From Gnetum montanum (Eukaryota; Streptophyta; Gnetopsida; Gnetales; Gnetaceae): a stretch of DNA of 53,812 nucleotides. The stretch covers positions 1-53,812 of the forward strand of contig MNCI01020171.1 in the NCBI GenBank assembly GCA_015680685.1, written 5' to 3'. Each line of letters starts with the position of its first letter. Position 1 is the first letter of the stretch. Below are positions 35,620 to 45,739 of the stretch, one piece after another. The position numbers and the translations under genes were made by a program. The notes beneath the pieces were generated by a model. It was not told the origin of the DNA. It searched no databases and worked only from the letters and a program-made list of their open reading frames with translations.

Positions 35620-36672
35620 TATCAATGGAAGGCTGTATCTTTTGTAACTTAAACCACAGTTTCTGCCTCCCTTCTCCGTCTATACGGAGAGGCTCCTCAA
35701 CTAGACGAGATCTTTTTCGCCAGAACTTAGTGACCACCATATCAACAATGAGGTATTTCCATTGTGATATGCTATCCATAGTATTAGGGGGTGCCTCTCC
35801 CACACTATCCTAGCCATGGAAGTTACGGGCCACTCGATCCCTAGTCGTTATTAAAAATGATCCCTCAATAACCTCTGGAGGATAGTGGGCTTGGGTGGTC
35901 TGGAAGACTTGGAAAATCCATGGTTTGAAAATCTAGTTATGATCTTGCATCACCCAGACTCCATTCTCATGGACTACCAAGAATTTCACAAATCACCGCA
36001 AGCAAGCTATGAAGAAGGCATGATACACATTGAAATGGGACTCAGGCTTCTTATGAAGCATGATCATTTCAGCTTGCAGACCTTTGTAGAGGTGCTTGGC
36101 CCAGTTGTAATAGGCCCCCTATTCCATAACCTCTCTCATTACCCAAGCGTACTCAATCCCAATGAGTTTGCCTTGGAAAAGTAGCTTGGGCAAAGCATGG
36201 GCACAGAAGATGGGGTAAACTGTTTTAGCCACTTTTAGTATAGCCATCTCCATGGGGATCCCCTTTTGCCCTTTCTTTTCCCCCATCCACTCCTCAACGT
36301 TCCCCTGATGGTTTGCCTCCTTTTTGATCTTTGCTCCTATGGGGAGACCATCAGCAGGGACACCAAAGAGGTCCACGAATAGTTGGTCATTGATCTCAAG
36401 GACCACCAGTACACCATGCACACGTGTGTAGAAGTGATCCATCTTTTTAGAAAAGGATTCAGCTAGGATAAGCATCGCAGTAGCAGGGATGCTTGGGTTC
36501 ATGACCAAGAACAATTCCATAAGCCTAGTGTCTTGAAGGTGTTTGGCGAGCAATTTTGGGACCCCGTTGCAAAGCCAGTGTTGGGTCGCATCCACCTCCC
36601 CGTACTTGAAGTAAATGTTAGTCTCATTATGCCCAAAGGTGATCACCATCACCTCCTCAGATTTCTTCACCT
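35620..36672 (-). pseudogene. Antisense gene exon 4 (longest)
   Basis: A single reading frame with four stops and no frameshift over about 1 kb. The first 184 codons are fully open (VKKSEEVMVITFGHNETN, YGEVDATQHWLCNGVPKLL, VVLEINDQLFVDLFGVPAD, MEMAILKVAKTVYPIFCAH). After a TAG it continues with GAYYNWAKHLYKGLQAEM, then ISQWKYLIVDMVVTKFWRK and RQKLWFKLQKIQPSIDK. The plus-strand frame at 35885-36184 is its shadow. The donor at the end seems mutated (ATAAAT in place of GTAAAT), so the join to exon 5 is uncertain. Confidence 0.72.
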
Positions 36673-36793
36673 CTGTAGTAGTTTACAAACAAAAAGAATT
36701 GGAAAAAACTAAGAAAAAACACAAAAAAGAAAAAGAACAGTAGAAACACAAGAACAACACTCGAACATGCAAATAATTCATAGCTTAGCTTAC

Positions 36794-37068
36794 TAGGTTT
36801 AAACGACAATAGGAATGGTGGGAGATTGACTGACACATCTTCAATGGTGATTGGCTTAAATGGTTCCCAATCCCCATCCAACCAACTGAACTCCTTGCAT
36901 CTATCATAGAACTGGGAATACTAGGTTGGATAGGCTTGGTATTCACCCCTGCATTGGCCTGTCACGCATGTGCACATATTCTCAATGGAAGAAAACTCTC
37001 GTAGAGCCATCTATGCCAAGTTCAAGGCATTAGTATCACCGTGAAGTCCATTGTTGTTAATGAAGAAC
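36794..37068 (-). pseudogene. Antisense gene exon 3
   Basis: The acceptor CTTTTTGTCACCAG precedes GTTCTTC. The frame reads FFINNNGLHGDTNALNLA, then after two TAG stops FYDRCKEFSWLDGDWEPF and ITIEDVSVNLPPFLLSFKP. The donor is CCTA|GTAAGC. The following intron (36793-36673) is very T-rich near its 3' end and ends CTACTACAG. Confidence 0.72.
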
Positions 37069-37153
37069 CTGGTGACAAAAAGTACATTGTTAACATTTTG
37101 GCTTAGTGTAGCATGCATTGCATAGTGTAGTGGAATATGTTTAGCAAACTCAC

Positions 37154-37603
37154 CCGCTAGCACAATAAATGGTTCTTGGTGGATTTTGAAAATAAGTTTC
37201 CATGTCACAAGCAATGAACAATGTATTGTACACATGCTAGTAATTATATTTAGCCATTTTCCAAATCCAAGCCAGACGCCTCAAATATTTGGGATGCTGA
37301 CTAGATCCCTTAGCTTTCCCGCTCCCGATTGTTCCATCGGTCAGGAATTTCAAAATACCCCAGTTTGCCCTAGGCAATAGGATTTTTGTAATTATAGCTA
37401 CTACCTCCTCTGATAGCTATGACCAAAAAATCACACTAAAGTGTTGGAGGAGAAATTTCAAGAAGTCCTATGCACCTTCACGGAACCAGACCTCCTGCTT
37501 CCCCACACATGTGTGAGGCAGAGGAATGTTGGCCATTGGTTTACTTATGCAACACAAGATCCCTACAATTTCTAGGATGATCAAAATCATCCTTAGCATT
37601 ACC
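37154..37603 (-). pseudogene. Antisense gene exon 2
   Basis: The acceptor TTGTGTAG precedes GGTAATGC. The frame continues for 450 bases with three TAG stops and contains PMANIPLPHTCVGKQEVWF, ANWGILKFLTDGTIGSGK and LRRLAWIWKMAKYN. The donor is CGG|GTGAGT. Phase is preserved into exon 3 (GG|G). No known domain recognised. Confidence 0.68.
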
Positions 37604-38167
37604 CTACACAACATAATAGCAAATTTTAATAGCATGTTCAAATGACATTCGTGTGTAGCGTAGCAAGATTAGCTGTTAACAGACAACGTAGCATAACTCT
37701 TCCCATCCATGTAGCATAGCAGAACCATGAAGGTAATAGCATAGTAAAGCAAGAAAAAATTAAATGGACATTGTTAGATAGGAAAGAATTTAATACACTG
37801 CAGCCATTTCAACAAATTTTCTGTCTGACAAAATGATTTGCACTACATTGTGATAGACACATGTTATGTTGTCAAATCAAGTGCATGGCCAAATCCTCCT
37901 GAGGGTTTCTACGTTACGCTATTTGCATGCTAGGTCACTAGAGTCACCTAGACCTCTACATCAAGGTAACCACAACAATGGAAATTTGGGTAGCACTGCA
38001 TGCAACCTTACCATAGCATCTATACACCATCACCGTTGAATTGACAACAGTGGTGGTATAATGACCAGAATAATAGCAAAAACAATAACAAAAAATGCAG
38101 ATTACAAAACAAAAATAGAAACAACAACAGCAGCATGAAAAATGAAGGGGGTAGCATAGCAACTTAC

Positions 38168-38289
38168 CAGGCCATTGGAGATTCGTCCCACACTACATCG
38201 CATGCTTACAACAGACGTCCCAAGGTGTCTTTTACCTCATCTACCTTAGCGAGCGCTAGGTGTTTGCGTTCTCTCTTGGGTGCCATCAT
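38168..38289 (-). pseudogene. Antisense gene exon 1
   Basis: Starts with two consecutive ATG codons, then Lys/Arg-rich MMAPKRERKHLALAKVDEV. It includes one in-frame TAA (likely from CAA) and ends TGGCCTG followed by GTAAGTTG, a near-perfect plant donor. The exon ends in phase 2, which exon 2 continues correctly (TG|G). Confidence 0.68.
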
Positions 38290-38420
38290 CTCGGTTGCAA
38301 ATTCCTTCTCAATCGCTACGCTAAACTGCCTTGCTCTTTGTTAGCAAAATTGTGCTACACTCCAGATGTGGGCTCTGCGGTCTTACGGTGAAAGTGACGA
38401 GTTTATCGGGGCCAAACCCC

Positions 38421-38429
38421 TATTTATAA
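38421..38429 (-). promoter_or_regulatory. TATA box of the antisense gene
   Basis: GTTATAAATAGGGG on the minus strand, a strong plant TATA context, 132 bases upstream of the first ATG (38289) and on the strand opposite to E3 transcription. No other TATA of this quality lies nearby. Confidence 0.7.
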
Positions 38430-38560
38430 CCAATACAGCAAAAAGAAACCTACCATTTTCTCACCCCGATTAATGCGGGATGTTCTGTATAGTGTAGCAC
38501 TCCCACCATAACATAGCGACACTATTTCATCATGTCAAGTGGGCCTGACAGAAAATATTG

Positions 38561-38889
38561 ACCCACCTTAAACTAGTCATTTTCCTTCACATGAATAACT
38601 CGTTAGTGATCCACAAAGACCTTCAACTAATACTTACCTTCGCAAGCATAACTCATTAGCAGTCCACAAAGACCTTAAACTAATACTTTCGATTTACAAA
38701 TACAACCTATTAGCGGTCTACAAAGACCTTAAACTAATACTTTTGACATAACCCATTAGCATTCTGCAAAGACCTTAAACTAATATTCTTAACTTATAAA
38801 CTCAACCAAGTTAGTAGTTCGCAAAGACCTTAAACTAGTAGTTTTGAACATTGGCATTTAGGTGGTCCACTAAGATCTTAAATTGGCAT
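38561..38889 (+). repeat. ACCTTAAACTA minisatellite upstream of E3 RT
   Basis: The core AGACCTTAAACTA recurs about seven times with ~50-55-bp spacing, usually preceded by TTAGCRGTCYRCAA. The array is upstream of the antisense TATA box and upstream of the RT frame. The same core appears in the array after integrase (42521-42848). Confidence 0.85.
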
Positions 38890-39141
38890 ATTGCAAATTT
38901 TGTATGATGATTTACAATTATTTCAACTATCAATATTTCATTATTAATTTGCAAATGTTTTCTATGCATTTTTGCCAAAAACAGGTATCACTTGACTTCT
39001 TGTTTATCTCATTATGGTAGGTTGAGCAAGAATGGTAATACATAATGATGTTTCTTCACTCTAGCTTTGACAAGTCCACACGGTGAGCTTGCAAGACAAC
39101 TGAACCCAGAATCAATAAACTAGGAATCATCCACAGATACC

Positions 39142-40260
39142 ATGATAGCATCCTTAGAAACATCCCCACACTTTCCCGAACACCTAGTCCAAGCCTTAGA
39201 TTTAGAGGTCAGGGATGTAACTGAGGATCCTCTCATCGAAATGCCTATGACTATATCCAAGAGGGAAGTAAAAATGTTAAAACTTAGCTCCCTCATATAT
39301 TTGCAAACACATAAAGATGTATCCAAGATACTACAAGACAACATCAAGGTCTTCACATGGTCCTATAATGACATGCCAGGCTTAGATTCAAGGCTTATAC
39401 AGCACAACATTATCTTGGACCCATGTATGAAAGCAGTTAAGAAAAAGACTTGCAAGTTCAAACTAGAGATTGCATTGATCGTACGCCATGAAATCACCAA
39501 GCTGTATCAAGCTAGTTTCATCCAAGCAATTGATTACTCAGAATGGATGTCAAATATCATTGATGTTTTAAAGAAAATGGGAGGAATACGAATCTCTATA
39601 GACTTCTGGGATGTGAACAAAGCAACGATCAAGGATGACTTCCCATTGTCAAGTATTGATCAACTCATCGATACTACAGTTGGTCACGCTCTGTTATCCT
39701 TCATGGATGGTTTCTGTAGCTACAACCAAATTCGCATCAACCTAGATCATTAGTTAACAACAACTTTCATGATCCCATGGGGTACTTTTTGTTACACTAT
39801 GATTCCCTTTGAGCTCAAGAACACCGGAGCAACCTACCAGAAAGCCATGACATACATCTTTAGCAACTACATCCTAGAAACACTAAACAACTATGTGGAT
39901 GATATAGCAATCAAATCTAAAGAGGCTGCTGATCATCCCTATAATTTGGGTGTAGTCCTCAAACATTGCCAGATGCATGATCTACGCCTCAACCTAAAAA
40001 AGTGTGTCTTCGAGATGAGAATCGAATGCATGTTAGGGTTTGTAGTATCGGAGGTTAGAATACGAGTGGACCTTGACAAAGTTAAGGACATCGTTAATCT
40101 AGCACCCCCTAGAATCCTTAAGGAATTCCGTGGGTTGCAAGGTAGGGTACAGTTCATCAGAAGGTTTTTAGCAAAGTTGACTAACAAGTTACACCCCATG
40201 CAACACTTATTAAAGAAAGGGGTTAACTTTGAATGGATAATGCAATGCCAACATGCCTTC
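39142..40260 (+). pseudogene. pol: E3 reverse transcriptase
   Basis: The first frame (39142-39753) has an N-terminal linker, then VFTWSYNDMPGLDSRLIQH, VRHEITKLYQASFIQAIDY, IRISIDFWDVNKATIKDDF and HALLSFMDGFCSYNQIRI. One TAG at 39751-39753 separates it from 39769-40593, which has PWGTFCYTMIPFELKNTGAT and the catalytic NNYVDDIAIKS with both Asp residues present, then LKKCVFEMRIECMLGFVVSE. These are Tat-type motifs. RT with an intact YVDD and a single stop is one of the least damaged genes here. Confidence 0.93.
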
Positions 40261-40780
40261 GACGATCTGAAGAAAGAGCTTTCACACCTCCTGACTGTTT
40301 ACCCACTACAGAGGGATAAGCCTTTCTATATCTACCTTACCACCTTAGACACCTCTATCATGGTACTATTATGTCAAAAGCAAGATGACGGCTCGAAGAT
40401 TCTAGTGTATTACTTAAGTTATGCATTGATAACATACGAGGAAAAATACAAAGAGGTGGAGAGAAATTGCCTCGCCTTAGTGTTTGCATTAAAAAGTGGA
40501 GGCATTACTTGTTTCATAGCAAAGTTAACATCATTTGCAAAAGCAATGTACTCCAAGCTATCACAAACAACCTGTATGAAAGTAGCAGGATAGCCCAGTG
40601 GAAAGCCATAACAATGGAATTCGACTTACATTATGTGAGCCAATCATCGATGAAGGGTCAAGCTATAGCAACGCAACTCATGACCTCACCCATGGATGAT
40701 CAGGCAATCATAGAACCTGAATTCCTGACGAGTACATTAGCATCATCAATGTTGTCCCATCTCATCTTGAAGCTACTTTA
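40261..40780 (+). pseudogene. pol: E3 RNase H (retroviral-like, first domain)
   Basis: Follows RT in frame: RDKPFYIYLTTLDTSIMVL, then ILVYYLSYALITYEEKYKEVERNC. A one-base shift near 40490 moves the frame to LSVCIKKWRHYLFHSKVNI and IAQWKAITMEFDLHYVS. Catalytic Asp positions appear substituted (LTTLDTSI), as is common for the degenerate first RNase H of Tat elements. Confidence 0.82.
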
Positions 40781-41215
40781 CACTTCGATGGTGCCTCGAC
40801 TACGCGTGGTGGTAGCGTAGCGGCTGTCATCATGTTCCCCTTTAGGGACATTCAGCTATTCACTTATCGGTTCATGTTCCTTTATACGAACAATGTGGTA
40901 GAGTACTAAGGACTTCTTAGGGGCCTCTTAGTAGCCCAAGCACTAAAAATTCAACATCTGGTGATTCGAGGTGATTCACAACTAGTTTTGAATCAAATCA
41001 CTGAGGTCTATGCTTGCAAAGCTACTCATTTGCAACCCTATTGCAACCTAGCAAAAATTTTGCTTAAACAGTTTGCAAAAATAGATGTTCAACATGTGCC
41101 CCACAATGAAAACACTGTAGCAGATGCCCTGGCCACCTTAGCATTGAATGTGCCACCACACCTGTTCACAAGTTTTCCCACTTCGATTACCGAGTGTATG
41201 GAGCCTATCACTTAA
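40781..41215 (+). pseudogene. pol: E3 second, archaeal-type RNase H (aRNH)
   Basis: LHFDGASTTRGGSVAAV begins the domain, followed by NNVVEY (Glu), a stop, GLLRGLLVAQALKIQHLVIR, GDSQLVLNQITEVYACK and VPHNENTVADALATLALN. The DGAS, VVEY, GDSQ and ADALA motifs carry the four acidic catalytic residues. A second RNase H between the first one and integrase is a defining trait of the Tat lineage. Confidence 0.88.
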
Positions 41216-41369
41216 GTGGTACACGTAGCCTCTGTTAGCATTGCAGATACCTAGGAGTGGTATGCCAACATTAAAACCTACCTACAACATGGCGACCCCC
41301 CATGCAGATTGACATCTACCTAGAGGGATGTGATCTGTAAGCATGCTTAACAATATGTGCTCATGGGAG

Positions 41370-42500
41370 ACAACGCCTTGTGTAAGCACTCCTTTGACGA
41401 GATATTGCTAGCATGTGTAAATGAGGAGCAAGCATAGAAGGTCATTAATGAAATACATGAGGGACTGTGTGGTGGACACATAGTACCTAGGGCCATGGTG
41501 GCAAAAATTAGATGCCTAGGGTACTACTAGCCTCACATGGAGCAGGATTTCCTGGAAAAAGTCAAGACTTGTGATACGTGCCAACAATATGCAAATATCA
41601 TACATGTTTCACCTACATAGTTGCATCCGACATAGATCACATGGCCATTCCAATGATGGGAACTAGACATCATAGGACCTATCACGCCTAAGTCTTCTAC
41701 AGGGCATAGCTTCATCATCACTATCATTGAGTACTTTACAAAGTGGGTGGAGGCTACTTCCCTTAGGAACACTACATCTCAACAGGTTTTCCACTTCATA
41801 TTAGACAACATCGTGACAAGCTTTGGGCTTCCCATGATGATTGTGATCGACAATGGGCCACAATTTAGTAGTGTAGAAACCAAAACCTTTTGCAGCAACC
41901 TTGGCATTAGGCAATCATTCTTCTCATCATACTACTTGCAGGGAAACGAACAGGTAGAAGCTACAAACAAAGCCATCATCAACTTGCTCAAAAAATGCTT
42001 AGCAATAGCAAGAGGCGATGGCATGAGAAAATATTCTATGTGTTGTGGGCTTATAGGATGACATGCATGACTACAATAGGTAAGACTCCTTACAGTCTTG
42101 TTTATGGATTTAAAGTGGTGTTGCCTCTTGAGCTGCAGGTACCCTCACTTTGAATGATCTTGTCAAACATCATAAGTGAAGCCCAGAACAATAAGTCGAG
42201 GATCATCGACCTCGACTCCATAGAGGAGGAGCACATGCAAACACTTGGTTGCATAGAGCAATATCAAAACAAGCAACAGCAGAATAATCACACAAACCTA
42301 CATCAACGACCGGTAAAAAAATGGGACCTCATTCTCAAGGTTATTCGTAAGCATGTGAACAAATTCTTAGCAAACTAGGAAGGTCCATTCATGGTCACAA
42401 AAGCCTACGGGAATGGAGCCATCAAGTAGGCAGACATGGATGGAAATAAGTTTACAAATCCTATGAATCATTCGTATCTCAAGCCATACTACATCTGACA
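41370..42500 (+). pseudogene. pol: E3 integrase, several stops
   Basis: Zinc-binding region: HEGLCGGH near 41456 and KTCDTCQQY near 41570. Catalytic core: WELDIIGPITP near 41660 (first Asp), MIVIDNGPQFSS near 41840 (second Asp) and QGNEQVEATNKAIINLLK near 41940 (Glu). All three acidic residues are present. The C-terminus at 42154-42480 reads IIDLDSIEEEHMQTLGCIE, DLILKVIRKHVNKF, then EGPFMVTKAYGNGAIK and DGNKFTNPMNHSYLKPYY, a Tat-type ending. Stops lie at several Trp or Gln codons. Confidence 0.92.
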
Positions 42501-42520
42501 CATGAGCAAGGTAAAAAATA

Positions 42521-42848
42521 GTCTGCTATGATATAAAATTGGCAAAGCTCATCCGCTATGATGTAAAACTGGCAAAGGAAGTTCATTATGATTATAAACT
42601 AGCAAAGATAGTCTGCCATGACTTTAAACTAGCACAGACTTTCTTCCATAACATAAAAATGATAAAGCATGTCCGCTATGACATTAAACTGGCACAAACA
42701 GTCAGCTAGGACCTTAAACTAGCATAGCCACCATCTGCTACGATGATAAACTAGCACACCAGTCTACTAGGACCTTAAACTAGTGCACCACAGTCTACTA
42801 AGACCTTGAACCAACACATCAGATGATCTACCGAGACCTTAAACTAGG
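42521..42848 (+). repeat. ~30-bp minisatellite after E3 integrase
   Basis: About eleven units of around 30 bp, such as GTCTGCTATGAYNTTAAACT followed by AGCAAAG. Later units shift to CTACTAGGACCTTAAACTAG. The array starts about 20 bases after the integrase end. E4 carries the homologous array at 16941-17256. Confidence 0.9.
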
Positions 42849-44184
42849 TTTGCGGTGCATCCTCAACATGCATCCATGACTCTACAAACAAGCAAGTGTG
42901 TACAGTACCGACACAGAGTAGGACATTGCAGTTCCAGAATGTAGTTCACGATGCTAAGAAAACACCCTCTAGAATATATGCAACGCCACTACCCCTGGTG
43001 TCTTTTTCATCCTCCAAAGATGTCGTATAACATTTTGCTAACCTTCTAGAGCTACTGCTACCATGGCCCTTCACCCTGGTAGTAGCTTCCATGGTTGGTG
43101 CCTGCTGCTAGAGTCCCAGCACTATTGTGGCCCAGCCACAATGTTGCTATCCTCTAACCCCCAACAGTGCCTAAGCCCAAAAGATGTTCAGCAGTTGGAT
43201 AGTCCATCTCATAGCTAAACTACATGACATTTTCCTTGGGCAGGGACTCTTGAGCACTTGCATCACCATAATTCCTAGCCTCCTCAATGCCTACCTCTCC
43301 ATGATGATGCCACCAAACCTGTTGCTGGCCTTTATGGTTTGGACATTGCATGCCTCAACAACAATGTCTAGTGTTCTAGTGGCATCCAAAGCAAGTAAGA
43401 CCTTCACCTTCATTTTTTTTATGGTTGTTTCTTCTGGTTTTCTCTCTATTGTGTTTGTAGGGTACGTGCCAGAGCAACATCGGCCAGGGATGCATTTTGT
43501 CAAGAAGGCAAGGCACTACATCGTTCCAAGGTGGTCATCCTAACTAACTTAGCTACTTGGGAGTGCACATCCTGTCATCCCCTTTAACCTCCTTCACCTT
43601 GTCTCATAAACTTGCAATTCTTCCTCTTACACCACCTTTTACAAACTTTCCTGATGCCTGTAAAGCCCTCCCATATGCTCAACTAAAAAGTCCATGACAT
43701 GCATAATGCAACTTGCCACATGGGAAGCATTTGTAGGTAGGCTAAAGCCCAACAAGAGGTACCTATCCTACAACAACAAGGTTTCTTGCAAAATGAAAAT
43801 GACAAAATGGAAAAAGAAAAGCATTAAAGAGCAAAAGCTCATGCAAAAAAAAATGTGCGTGCCTAAAACAAATGGCACATTAGCTGTTTCACATGGACCA
43901 TCTCTAAGCATTCTATTGAGAGGTTAGACACCTACAAAAGAAAGATGCTCATGCATATTTACTCCCTCACAAGCACTCCAATGAGGGACCACATTGCTAC
44001 TTCTTTCCCTTCCTCAAAACTATCCTCATAGCTCCACCCTTTTCTCCTTTCCCTCTACAACTATCCTGGCACTCTCAAGCATAGCTAAGTGACATCTCGA
44101 TGATCACTGAAGAGAAATGTTAGTGTCTTGTCTTTGTCGACATCTCTTGGGCCCATCCTCTAGACGTCGACAAAGAGGGGACAA
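42849..44184 (+). other. E3 3' untranslated region with polypurine tract
   Basis: No protein is recognised; the open frame at 43184-43543 is Met/Leu/Phe-rich with no counterpart in E4 and is probably chance. The end contains GACAAAGAGGGGACAA (44169-44184), the polypurine tract directly before the 3' LTR. Confidence 0.7.
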
Positions 44185-45739
44185 TGAAACACCATAAAAT
44201 TCTGAAGCACTCTTACTTCATGAGGGTCCTGGAAATGAGGCAAAATTTTCCACAAGTATAGCCTCATGATAGTTTGGCAGGAAATGAATGCACTGAGTTT
44301 CGAATGTTCAGTTCAGCAAGTTTTCTACCTCCAAAGTTGACAAGCCTGATGGACTCTTTGTTCTGCCCACCTGCATGATTCACCTGGCTGACAATCTATT
44401 TAGAAACCATGCTTGGAGTTGTCAACGGTGCTCACGATGGACAAAATAGTCCAACAAGTTTTCTAATTGACAAGTTTGTTATGTTGTTCAGCATATAAGA
44501 CCTTTCAAAAATCAAACAAGTGTCTGACTACAAGCTTCAACAAGATGTTTGCGCAAGGAAAAATCAGAAATCAGTCAACACAGAGTACTACGCTATGCTA
44601 CACTACATAGCATAGCACAACATAGCAAGGGCAAAGTAAGTAGAGTTTTCTTGTCATAGTTTTAACAGAAATGCAAGTTACATCGGACGCTATGCTATGC
44701 TATGCTACATAGCGTAGCAAAGAATGTAGATCAAAAAAATGCTCCAAAAGTTAACCCCACATGTGCCAAGGCTTTCAGCAAAGGCTAATGACTTCAACAC
44801 AAATTTTTTCTTCAAACTAGTGACTATGCTATGCTATGCTACATAGCGTAGCAAGTAGCTACACTATGCCAACGTGCTACGCTACATAGCATAGCATAGC
44901 GTAGCAAGCAGATACACTATGTCAATGTGCTTTATTTCTCACTTGCATTATTGGCACATTTGCTTCCAGTATCTTCAATTTCGACGACATGATTACAAAG
45001 TAGTAGGTTTGTAGTCAATTTTGCACATCTTTGTCATACAAACACGTCAGCATCTCATGGGTCTAGGACACATGGCATCTAAACCGCATCTCTTGCCTAC
45101 TCCTGGCCCTATAAATACATAAACAAGCAATGCTCAAAGGGTTGGCAAAAACTTGGCATCGTAGGCATTATTGGCAATTTGGTTGGAAAATTGAGGCATT
45201 TTTGGCAAGTTGGTAGATTTTTGGCGATTAGCAAGCTGTTTTGTTGGCAATTTTGAGTTGGCATTTTGCTGTTGGCATTTGGCATTAGCTCTTTTCATTG
45301 GCATTTCTATACTGTTGAATTTTAAGTTCTCACTCAAAGGCATAGCTGGCACATTTTGAGCATTCCAGTCATTCTTAAACTCTCTGTGCACTGCCAGCAT
45401 TGCATAACTTTTTGTACACTTTAAGTAAGGAAGAGAATCGAACCCGCAATTTTGCGGTGTTGCATTTTCTTACCCTAGCTTATTTTGTTATTTCTTCATT
45501 GTTATTATTGTTTAACATTATTTTTCTACGTTCTTGCATTTATTAATCATTGGTTACACCTTGCGTATTTAACATCTAAAACAAAGTTTACGAAAGGTTA
45601 AGTTACACCGATTAAGTCCTGTCTGATCGACACCCTGTTTCCATTTTATCCAGCATGGCCCTCGCACGGATCCAAGGTTAAACTGCTTCGATTGACAACC
45701 TCTCGGTGTTTCCAACCACCAATGTTTTTGGTCACTATA
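44185..45739 (+). repeat. E3 3' LTR (1,555 bp)
   Basis: Pairs with 27783-29412. Starts TGAAACACCATAAAATTCTG and ends GTCACTATA. Hairpin modules at 44592-44616, 44699-44718, 44833-44852 and 44874-44906. TATA box CTATAAATA at 45109-45117. Followed by the target-site duplication ATTTC (45740-45744). Most differences from the 5' LTR are C/T and G/A transitions, as expected after long cytosine methylation. Confidence 0.94.

Larger units (their letters stand above)
33713..38289 (-). pseudogene. Antisense multi-exon gene inside E3 (between protease and RT), unknown product
   Basis: I infer about eight exons on the strand opposite to gag-pol: 38289-38168, 37603-37154, 37068-36794, 36672 to about 35620, 35473-35016, 34957-34792, 34702-33886 and 33808-33713. 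Introns have GT..AG ends, several with GTAAGT or GTGAGT donors and pyrimidine-rich acceptors. Joins 1-2, 2-3, 3-4, 6-7 and 7-8 keep the reading phase. Sum is about 3.4 kb, or roughly 1,100 codons. A TATA box lies 132 bases before the ATG. Exon 7 predicts coiled coil, exon 5 is acidic and repetitive, and exon 8 ends in an Asp/Glu-rich tail with a stop. The copy has several in-frame stops (mostly TAG/TGA) and at least one frameshift. I do not recognise a domain. Exon 4 (LFVDLFGVPADGLPIG) is only faintly reminiscent of plant-transposon-associated domains. Confidence 0.75.
27783..45739 (+). mobile_element. E3: ~18-kb Tat/Ogre-like LTR retrotransposon nested in E2
   Basis: Both LTRs are present (27783-29412 and 44185-45739), start TGAAACACCATAAAATT and end CTACA/CTATA, and are flanked by the perfect 5-bp duplication ATTTC. 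Internal order: leader, gag, protease, a ~5.5-kb block with an antisense gene, RT, RNase H, a second (archaeal-type) RNase H, integrase, minisatellite, 3' UTR and polypurine tract. The double RNase H, the gag C-terminus FYDYHQVCGHDTDYC and RT motifs such as FTWSYNDMPGLD and HALLSFMDGF place it in the Tat lineage, closest in plan to Ogre. LTRs differ at roughly 13% of sites by eye and pol has several stops, so it is an old copy. Confidence 0.95.

Noticed and set aside
35885-36184. Plus-strand ORF of 99 codons between E3 protease and RT
   Set aside because: It overlaps the long antisense exon 4, whose frame extends over about 1 kb with coherent composition; the plus ORF has no domain.
33390-39060. 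The antisense block as a separate transposon inserted in E3
   Set aside because: I found no terminal repeats or target-site duplication around it. It shares hairpin and minisatellite motifs with the rest of E3. Not fully excluded.
43184-43543. 119-codon plus-strand ORF in the E3 3' UTR
   Set aside because: No homologous frame in the E4 3' UTR, hydrophobic composition without a known domain, and no start context; probably chance.
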